From NCBI GenBank assembly GCA_963931925.1, contig OZ007569.1, positions 28,644,024 through 28,708,023 on the forward strand: a stretch of DNA of 64,000 bases. Direction: 5' to 3'. Shown here in pieces: positions 54,281 through 64,000 of the stretch. A program made the translations under genes and the position numbers. The notes beneath the pieces were generated by a model that was given only the letters and a program-made list of their open reading frames with translations, was not told the DNA's origin and made no database searches. How positions within the stretch are numbered: position 1 is the stretch's first letter; each line of letters opens with the position of its first letter. This DNA comes from Onchidella celtica (Eukaryota > Mollusca > Gastropoda > Systellommatophora > Onchidiidae).

Positions 54281-57200
54281 CATCCCATGCTAAAACCAAA
54301 ATCAAATCTTTCAATCACAGCATTTACACCAACATTTTTTTAATTGATTGATATCTAAAAAAAACAACAAAAAAACAATGAATGTAACTATTACTGTTAG
54401 ATATATAATTCCTGACAATGTGGTATACGTGAGAGTGGAAGACAGCCTGTGAAATGTTGATGCTGTATTGTCTACATGGCTATATGATTCTAAAATGTAG
54501 CACTCAAAATACGTCTTGGGTCAAAGACAGCAATCAAAGAAATGTCTCATTACTACCAATGGGCTTCAAATTGAAAAAAAGCGGTTCTTCAATTCAACAT
54601 CGTTTTTTTTTAAAATTCATTCCTGCATCTGCATTAACAATTTTACTCAAGATGGATAAAATGTTCAACAATTATTTTAGACCATTTGACTTGAAGCAAT
54701 AACCATATATCACTCCCCAGGGTTTGGTTTATGAATGGAGTTTTGTTGTTCCAAGTGAAAAAGAAGAAAGAAGAAAAGGAATGGGACAGACCCACAGCTT
54801 GCAATCAGAGAAATGAAAAGACCAACATAAAAATATACTATATGTACAAAATTCATACTTTTGAGAAATATGTTTTTCGCTGTGGTTACTTGAGACTATT
54901 GCTACTGTCTGAATCTGCTTATAGCTATGCTACTGGAGCCAAAGAACTCTGCTATGTTGGGGTTCCCTGGTCAATACAATTTCCAAAACATCAAAATTAT
55001 AACTCTTGCAATGGAAAACACTCACATTATCAATTGACTGTTATTTCAGCCCAAAACTTTTAAAAGTGAATTGTGTATTAAAAAAACCATTGTGGTGTAT
55101 GTAATTTCCACTTTTCATTTCCATAATGTGTTCACCATGTCCTGTGACCCAACGCACCGTGAAAAGTTTAGGGAATTTTTGAACTTAGACAAATATGGAG
55201 CTCTCCTCCCTCCTTCTCCTCCCCCCTTGCCCTCAATCCACCCAGAGGGGCAAAGTAAATTAAACTGATGTGCTCTTCTTCTGTATTCTTTTTTAACTGT
55301 TGGAGGTGCCTTCCATTTTTAACACTGAAATAAAAGGTAGCATACATTACTGACTTTCCGAGGGGTCACAAATTGCTAATCAGGTGAAACCACTAACTTA
55401 TTACATCTTGATTTGTTCAAATCCACAGAAATGGTTGCCTCAATCAACAGCAGCAACAGGCAATGGATATGTGGAGTAGGCCTATCAATATCTGACTTGC
55501 AAGAAATTTGGGGCCTATTAATACATACATACCTATCATAGTATCATGACAGAAACTCAACAACTGAGTAACATAACCAAACTATACATACAATTTTGAT
55601 TACTTACAAGAAGGACATTTTGATTTGTGGTGACATTTTGTAAAAGTACCTTTTTTTTTCTTCAAAGTCATGCCTATTCTATAAAATTTGAAAAGATACC
55701 ATTTTAATTTGATAACAAAATAGATCTATCTTCAGTTATACTTTGTTTGAATACACTGGCAAGTAATGAATGAAAAAAACTGGTATATCAACTTCTACTG
55801 ACCTAGGTCTGTTTAAAAAAAGGCTCAAAACTGCACCACAATGAATTACTCCCGCCACTATTTTTTTTTTAATAGAAAGATGTTTAACTTTCAATTTTCA
55901 GAATTTAGCCCAACATTTAACAATCCCTGCAGGCTTTCAATGGCTACAAGCTTGCCAAATATCACAATTTTTTTAAAAGTTGAGTTGCAATAGTTTACTG
56001 TGCGGCCCTCAATAAAAAACAACAAACAAAAAAACCTGTTAAAATTTCTTCTTTCCTGAGATGTGTCTAATGCAGTTTTCAGTACTTTATGTAAGTTGAA
56101 TGTGAAACTCTTGCAAACATGAACATACATTTTCAAAAGAAAAAAGGTGTTAAAACATCAGACGGTTAGCCTTAGATGATATACCAATGAATAAAGAGGA
56201 TGATATGAACTTCGTAAATTGTGACATAACTGTGCGGGTAAATGAATGAAAACTGCCACCAAGAGAAAAAAAAAAATTAATTACTTCTAAATATACAGAA
56301 ACAACCTACCATAAGTATATCATTAAAGAACATAAAAAATATGGAAATCATGTCACAGATTATAAGATAGGAAAGCAGTCTCCAGTGCATTTTTAACAAA
56401 TGTCACATTTATTCTATACCTCTAAAAAAAATGTTAAAATGTAATGGGTCATTAACAAAACAAAAAAATGACAAAGTAACTAAATCTGCTAAAGTCACCA
56501 TGGCTACAAGCAATACACAATGTGAAAAAATTACGAAACCTTTAACTTCAGTAAATTGCCGACCAATAGTTATATCAGTCTTTGATTCAGATTTTGTATT
56601 CCCCTTTCTAAGATTTGATAACCTTCTCTTAATCAGTTTTAAAAAAAGGAGAAAAAAAAGGCAAGACAACTACATGTGGAGAGAAAGAAAATGAAGTTTT
56701 GTTTTGGGAAGATTGAAAAGAAGAAAAACAATGAAATATAAGCACCTAATTAATGCAGAATCCTTCTAGCTAAACATCATGCAAACTGATCAGTTAATAC
56801 ATCAACCTCAGGGAAAAAAAAATTGGAGCCAGAGTGGTTTTAATATTTATACAGCAAAACTGAATGAAAGTATACCCAACACCTCTGGTTGCCTTCGAAA
56901 TATAACATCATTATGTACATGTGAACCTGTCACTAATCAATCTATTTAACTCAAGATTAAACAAAATATAGCAAATATACAGTGAAAGCTGCAAAGAAAA
57001 TGTACGATGATGTATGATTTGATGACATGAACACAGCAGTCATATTTCTTGTATTCAGTAGCAAAATTCTAAGATCTGAAGGACTGCATTGTCACCATTC
57101 CCTGAGACTACAGTAACTCAAAAAATCGAAATATATTGTATTATATTAATATACTCAACTACATTCAAAGCTGAATCAAATGATCTTGGTTCTAGACTGT

Positions 57201-58320
57201 ACAGCCGAAACATAATTGAACAGCAAACTTTCAACGAGTCATCGTCACCAAACCAGTTGTGCTAAAATACAGCAGTTTTTTGCATCTCCTGAAAAGTGGT
57301 CAAAACCGATGACTACAGTTTTAGGGAATGGTGACAGTATGTATTATTACAAATAGACAAGAAAAGTAACATAAATGTCGTGTTTTTTCTGATCTGTTTA
57401 TGTGATGAGATGAGTCGCAAAAAGAAAACAAAAATCAGTAGTTTCGCTGCTTGATGGTGCCATGAAGTAAACCAGATATCCAAATAACTGATGGTGTAAG
57501 ACCACACTGTGGATGCACACTATTAAATTTTGTCCTAAAATAGGCAGTGAAAGTGCATTGTCAAAGTACATCCAACTAAAACCGTGCAACCTGTAAAATC
57601 TATGCACTTTAATATTTTTTTCAGCATACAGCGAGGAAAAACATGTAACAGTGATGGGGTTAAGTAGGAGTCCAGAGTATGAAATATCCAAAAGCATGTT
57701 GATGCTGGGTGCACTGATTATTTGGAAAGAGTCCCGTACATCCTGACTACTTTGAGCTCTCACAATTCTTTACAGGTTTTCTTTTTGTTTTCTGGGTGAA
57801 AGGGAAAGTGTGGAGTTAGGGATAAGATTAAGTTTCTGGTTAGGGATAAGTTTACAGTTAGGAATAGGCTAGTCTTGAGCGTGTGTCGGGTCACATGTAA
57901 CTCTTCCTGATTATTTCCAACATTAATAAAAAAAAAAGAACAAAAGCATATATATATTAATAAAAATGTAAGCACATCAATTGTAACTATGGCAATATTT
58001 CTTTTTTTAAGTTGCATGGAGCCAACAAAGAAATACTTCGAAAAATTATGTAAATGTCAAAAAATGTTAGCAAGTCCATTCGATCAGAATGTGAAAGACC
58101 ACACTGTACTGTTAAAGCACCTTGTCTCAAAAATGAATAGATTTCATTTTCACCACACACAAAAAAACACCACTTTTTTCCAGTCAAATTCAAAATGATA
58201 ACTGTTCATATCATAACAAACATAGTGTGAATGAAACTGACTGTAAGAATGACAGCACCAGTATCACTACAGGAATTAATGTAATTAATAACACAGTGTC
58301 ACTGACCAGATTATTGTATT

Positions 58321-58730
58321 GACATGTTTTGGCAGAGATAAAGGGCATTTTTGTAGGTTTAACAAGGAAACTGTCTATGACAACGAATGATATTCAAATA
58401 TATCGAGGGCTGTTTGCCTTTGTTGTATGCGACATTGTATGGATTTTGAGGTTTTGTCATGAAAATGATTCTCTCATTCCTAATTTAATTAAGTATAAGT
58501 GTCATTCCAATCAGTTAAAAACTTTTCTAGATACGTCTTTTTGACATAATGTTGTCCCCTGATTTTGCACAACTCAAAAAAGTTTTGATCCTCATTTTCT
58601 CAAAAAGAAAAAAATGCACATACACCAATATGGAAAATACCAGATGATATGTTTTGGCAAAGACAAAGGGCATTTTCCAGGTTTCACATGGTCACTGCCC
58701 ATGATTAAGAATGATATTCAAACATATACT
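58321..58730. repeat. Direct repeat pair, about 85 bp
   Basis: 58321-58405 and 58646-58730 share ATGTTTTGGCA, AAAGGGCATTTT, AGGTTT, and GAATGATATTCAAA-ATAT in order, diverged by substitutions. The 240 bp between them is unrelated. Confidence 0.75.
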
Positions 58731-58927
58731 ACTAGCTTTACAGAACTATTAAGCTATGACAAATCCCTTCAGGACAGAACTTGAATATCTGAAATTATTC
58801 TGAGTTGAGCGCATCAAGTGAATGCCAACAGAGCACACTGCAACTGAAAATAACTTTTGGAAGCTAATAATATTTTCCATTAAAACAGAGTTAAAAAAAC
58901 CACAGGGTTATCAATTATTGATAAGAC

Positions 58928-59611
58928 GTAACTCATTTGACACTACCGCGAGCCGTGTTCACGGCTCGTCTGGCAGCCATGGCTGGCCCGTGCGCCGTGT
59001 TTCGCGGCTCGACTAATACACATCCAAATCCAGCCCGGTTTTTCAAAGTTAAGAAACACAAATCCAATCCAACATTCTGGAATGGTTTATGAACTTCCTG
59101 TTTGCTAAATTCAACCAGGAAAAGACACATTAGAGCTACTCTGAAGAGAGATTATAGATCAAGTTTTGGAATTTTTTCCATTTTTTGTGTGTCAGTAGTG
59201 TTGGTTTTCTTGCTGTAACTTTTTCATTTCTCTAACAATGTTTGTGAAATTCACGTGGATGATATATGAATGGATTATAAACAATATTGTGGAGTTTGAA
59301 GCCCATTGGAGTTTTTGTTCCTAGATCTACGAACCGTAAGTTGAAATTGTGTTGCTCATAATCATAATTTTTTTTTCTTCACATTGTTTTTGTTTAACCC
59401 TTACAATAATTTTTATCTCTCAAAATAAGTTTTGATCTACATATTTACAAAGTTCAGCATTTACCTTTCTTTTGACATATAACATGTGTTGGTTTGTTAA
59501 TATAGATGTAGCCAAAAATTAGAATTTTATAAAGAGGTCTAGCATCAAAAAGTAGGTCAAAAATCTGGCCCGGGCCAGATATGGAAAATGCTCTAGTAGT
59601 GAATAAGTTAA
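58928..59611. mobile_element. TTAA-type MITE with imperfect inverted ends
   Basis: The left end after GTAA (58928-58931) reads CTCATTTGACACTACCGCGA. The right end, reverse-complemented, reads TTAA then CTTATTCACTACTAGAGC. The ends align well and the right flank is TTAA, so this looks like a piggyBac-type MITE of about 676 bp with one mutated flank. Near the left end are CG-rich inverted motifs GAGCCGTGTTCACGGCTC and GCCGTGTTTCGCGGC. Confidence 0.65.
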
Positions 59612-62600
59612 GCCTTAAATTACTACATATGTGTTGGTTCTAGCACAACTAACAAACTGTCATTTTATTCTGCATATTTATATAGTGAAGTAACGAAATA
59701 AAGGTGAGCACTGTACATAAAAAGTGGAAATTTTACAAGAATAAATTCAGCATTCAGATAGTGATAATTATTTCAATCATTAAAAAAAAAAAAAATCAAT
59801 ACTGATTGTAATAAAAAATCACGTCTGAAAATCTTCTTAGATGAAGGAAGTAGGTCCTTACACAATGTCTGTGTTAGCCTCCAACAGCAGCTATGACGTC
59901 AACATCGACTGTTTTGAGCTATTTCATGTATTTTTTTCATAAAAACTTGAAGTTTTTGTTGCCCTGTTCCATTATTTTTTTATTTTTTTTTAAATTACAA
60001 AAAATTTTAAAATTCTTATTTTGGTCATTATTATTTTTTGCTTTGCAGCGACTATACATAAATATATATACAAAAGCTGAGTCTGTTTGGACTCCTTATA
60101 TTAATGTGCTACAATAATGTTGGGTCCTTTATACATGTCATAATACTATGATTTAATCTAGAGAAAACAATAATGCTATCGTTGGATACACTGGAAGATA
60201 ACTGCACCTCAACTGGTAAGAATCCGACTACAGTGTCAATAAGCGCCTGATTAATAATGTCAAAATGACTAGATTACAATTCAAGTATACATTTAAGCAC
60301 AATTTTCTTTCACATGGCATACAAAATAATATTAAGCAATTATAAGTGGCTTCTGTGATCTGTAAATAGATATGAGAAATGGCAAGGCAAAAGAAGATAA
60401 ATAAGCAACAGAATAAATAAATATGCTGTGATATCTTTCACTGTGAAAGCTGGGTACAAATATCACAAGACATATTTCATTCCTTCCCACATAATTTGAG
60501 TGTTTTTTTGTTTTTGTTTTTCATGTCATTTGGCTTGGTAACATGCTGCATATTGCATTGTGTCACACCTAAGAAATGACTCCTTAATTCTGTCTGTCTT
60601 TCTGACTATAAACAGTAACTGAATGTATCTCTAACTTCGCCTCTCATAAAATAAGAATGCTTACGAAAGCAGATGGCAGAATCTTTTTCCGTTCGCTAAG
60701 AGAAAAAAATGCTAGAAATAATAAATAGTTAATGATATCTTGCACAGGCAGGGAAGAAATATTCATCTTGTTTAATAAAGTCCTAAAGCTTATGTACTTA
60801 CCTGTGACATGACGTGCCATGCAAGTGAGAACATAAGTATTACAAAATGAAAATTATGAAACCAGCTTTCCAGGGTATTTGTTTCATAAAATTTGTCTGA
60901 TTCAATCTAACAAACAGAAAAATATTGGCAATGATCTGCTTTTGACAAGTTCACAAATCTTGCTATGGCATGTAAGTAAACATTAATGTTGTGTAGGACT
61001 TGAAAAAAGCAACTAAAAAGCAAATTTTAGCCGGCACCAGTGTTAAAACACAATTACTCTACAATAAAAATAAAAAGAACAGTTGCAGATATAAAAAAAA
61101 AAAAGGGCAGAATTTTCCATTATGAAATCATTATGTGATATCTCAGTGATGATGCGTGTGAAATTTCTTCTGCATCAAGTCACACGTGAAATGTTTCTGG
61201 TAAATAACAATCCAAGACTTAACATTCAGCATGTCAATTTCAGAATGTCAAATATGCCAATTTGCACGCCACCATTATTATTATTTTTTTTCTGCTATGA
61301 TATGTTTCCACTATGAAGTTGCAAACAGAATCTTCTCTGTGCATATGTCAACAAACAAAAAAAAAAATTTAAAAATTTACAGTAACATTTTAATCTGTCA
61401 ATTACAAAAGTGTCATGACACTAACAACATCAGGACAAAGTGCTAATGAACGCTGTGACCGTTGCTAAGGAAGTGACAAGAGCTCAATATACAACAAAAC
61501 CTAATGTCAAGGTTACTAGTTAAAGCACCAACTTTTGCACGGTGATTATAATCTGGCTTTTAGTTATTCAACTTTTATTTTGCAAATGGGATTCCAATGG
61601 CAGAAGAATAAAATTTACATTACATAATTATTTTAAACTATGCTCCTAATCTCTCTCTCTCTCCGATGGAGTAGACAATAAAAAAAAAAATCAAATGAAG
61701 GAAATTTTCATGTCAACTGACAGATAAATCAACTGCTGTAGAAAATGATTCAAAAAGTTGAACAAAAAACCCTAAAACATTTAATAATTTACTTTCGTGT
61801 CTTCTAAGCGCAGAATATCTACTATGATACAATGTCAATGTTAAATTCTGCATTTTGATTCATATGTGTAGATGTAATGGTGAAAACTGCAAACATACAT
61901 GCCCCCGATACACACATATAGTTCTCAAATCATGCGAACTGCCTTTTTCAACCGTTCCGACACATACAAAAAAAATTTAAGTTATCAATTGGTCAGCCAT
62001 GAAAAAATAACACTACAACGCTCGTGTCAAACAGTGTATAATGAGATCTTCCATAACAGCAAAATAAAGGGGATGTCAAGTTAGTAAAACAATATTGTGG
62101 TTCTCAGTGGATTTCAATACATAATACTATTTGCGGAAGCTCTACAGCTAAAAGCTTATTCATGTGTTCGCTACCCATTACACTATGCAAAAGCTAATAT
62201 TACATTGAGGTATGCTTCAAAATCTGTCTTGGTTTGGAAGTCCAGCATTCTGTGATAATTTGCAATACGAAACTTCGGTACCACAGGAAACTATATCTTT
62301 ATGAAAATAACACACAATGCTGTTTTCTGCAAATCTACATTATAACATGGAAAATGCAATGACAAAAATAAAGAAAATGAACATGAAACTTAGTTTAGCA
62401 GTTGACAATTCTGTTTAAATATGAAATTATATAGCAATGTAATTTGTTTAAATAGGGAACTTTTTACAGGCAAGCAATATGGGTAAGTGAGACATTCTGT
62501 TCAAACCAAATAATCACAGGGGAAAAAAAAAGAATATATATATATGTATACATTATATCTACTTGAATGCTAAAATGTTGCCCAACTCTCCAGAAAATAA

Positions 62601-63140
62601 ATAATTCCAGCATGTTTGCAGTTCAAAGATAACTTTATACAAAATAAGAAAAGAAAAAGATGGAAGAACATTGACAGTTACTAAGTCATTGTATAAAAAT
62701 TCTGTTTTAGCTTGTGACCTGAATTATATCATAGACATTTGCTTCACTGCTTAAAAACAAGCATGAATTATCATTCATATCACATGATATGTTTCAGTTT
62801 TCCCATTGCGGTACTGAATAAAAAAGGCAAATTACAAAATTACAGACAATTACACAATAGCAAGCTGATTGAAATTTTCTGATGTTAATTCAATTTTAAA
62901 CAACTTGAAAACAGTCATTTAGTCAAATAGTCAAATGGCAACCGAATATGCCAATGAATTTCATTTATATTTCATTATCTTTGATTATAATTCTACAGAC
63001 GAAGTAAACTTATATATTTTCACCCCAGAAAAAAATACACTTACTGTAAATGAGATTCTCAGGGCATTTCCAAGATCTGATGATAAATAAATTTTTTGGC
63101 TCGTTTCCTTGCTAAGGGTGAAACAATTTCTGATGTTGCA

Positions 63141-63414
63141 GAACCAACAACTGAATACTCCTCATTCTCTCTCTACTGCTGCTCTCAACCCATTGACAAT
63201 TTCTGACATCTGGAGTTAGTTTTTCATGCCCAATAATGGACTGAGCAAACTATAAAATATTTCTTCAACATAAAGCAGAACCAACAACTGAATGCTCCTC
63301 ACTCTCTCTCTACTGCTGCTCTCAACCCATTGACAATTTTTGACATCTGGAGTTAGTTTTTCACGCCCAATAATGCACTGAGCAAACTATAAAATATATC
63401 TTCAACATAAAGCA
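63141..63414. repeat. Tandem duplication, period 137 bp
   Basis: Two copies (63141-63277 and 63278-63414) about 95% alike, starting GAACCAACAACTGAAT and ending CTTCAACATAAAGCA. The high identity indicates a recent event. Confidence 0.9.
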
Positions 63415-64000
63415 GAAATAAATTTCATTTAACATATGTATGGGAAGCATTTTATCTTTATATACTGTAAAGAAGCTATGGTGTAATGAGGTATAGTCTC
63501 TAAAAAAAAATATACTGAAAAACAAAACTAACAAAGCAGCAGACAAAATATTTAGCTGGACTTACCACCGAAAAAAGAAAAGCAAAATATTTTCACTCTA
63601 AAAATGAACACTGACAAACTACAGCAAATATAATATTTGTAAAACACAATAGGTCAATAAATGTAAAGTTTCCAAAATCACATTCATCAGCATCATTACT
63701 CAGTGTGAAACCTGAATATTTCATATTTCGCCATATTAGAACGAATCAGGATCATCTTTACTCAACTCCTTTATTAAAATACTAGCAGAGGTACTGATGC
63801 ATTGCCTAGGATAAACCTGCATTCTCTTTCTCTTCCCTTGCCCTCTCCCTCCCTAATTTCCTCCCTCCCCTTCCCCTCCCAGAAATATTCAGGTTCCTCA
63901 CCAATTGGTCAAAAGACATTATGCAAATGCACGTCTCCCCTAAATACGTACGTAATGAAGGAGTAATCAGCAGTCATATATGTTTTAAATGCAACAGTTT

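Larger units (their letters stand above)
54281..64000 (-). other. No recognised gene; possible 3' part of a convergent minus-strand gene
   Basis: About 9.7 kb. The plus strand looks A-rich, the pattern expected of a T-rich minus-strand 3' UTR. No exon with family resemblance was found on either strand. It contains a TTAA-type MITE, a dispersed direct repeat, a 137 bp tandem duplication and small microsatellites. Confidence 0.45.

Noticed and set aside
57398-57763. 121-codon minus-strand frame
   Set aside because: No family resemblance or splice context found; lies in presumed untranslated DNA.

Overview
The window looks like nuclear DNA from an animal. It holds multi-exon genes with GT-AG introns, long AT-rich introns, non-LTR retrotransposons, tRNA-derived SINEs, small inverted-repeat transposons and many microsatellites. 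The two host proteins match their animal families closely. Frequent TAGATC and GGCCTA motifs and the style of the repeats fit a lophotrochozoan, most likely a gastropod mollusc. That placement is inference and was not tested by a search.

Left part (1 to about 12 kb): the 5' six coding exons of MED17, the Mediator head-module subunit, run on the minus strand from the start codon at 11974 to exon 6 at 13-143. The gene continues beyond the left edge. Every exon junction keeps the reading frame. Intron 1 (5152-11882) is swollen by a 30-35 bp minisatellite, tandem tRNA-type SINEs, an inverted-repeat element, and a group of 33-35 bp palindromic minisatellites mixed with duplicated C-run/G-run units.

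Middle (about 12 to 27.9 kb): a roughly 16 kb region between two head-to-head genes, filled with mobile-element debris. It contains C-terminal relics of LINE reverse transcriptases, a decayed endonuclease/RT LINE, an inverted-repeat MITE, SINE heads, and one nearly intact RTE/BovB-type LINE (minus strand, 24055-27006). A small possible upstream exon lies at 12874-12948.

Right-centre (27.9 to 40.9 kb): a complete PCNX4 (pecanex-like protein 4) gene on the plus strand. It has thirteen coding exons and 1347 codons plus stop, and all splice phases agree. Its introns carry a piggyBac-type MITE, a dispersed repeat shared by two introns, and a duplicated copy of the last exon's splice-acceptor region.

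Right part (40.9 to 64 kb): no convincing coding exon. By eye the plus strand is T-rich up to about 53.5 kb, which would suit a very long PCNX4 3' UTR with several AATAAA signals. Beyond 54.2 kb it looks A-rich, which would suit the 3' part of an unseen convergent minus-strand gene. Several MITEs and tandem duplications lie here. No CRISPR, operon, rRNA or functional tRNA gene was found.
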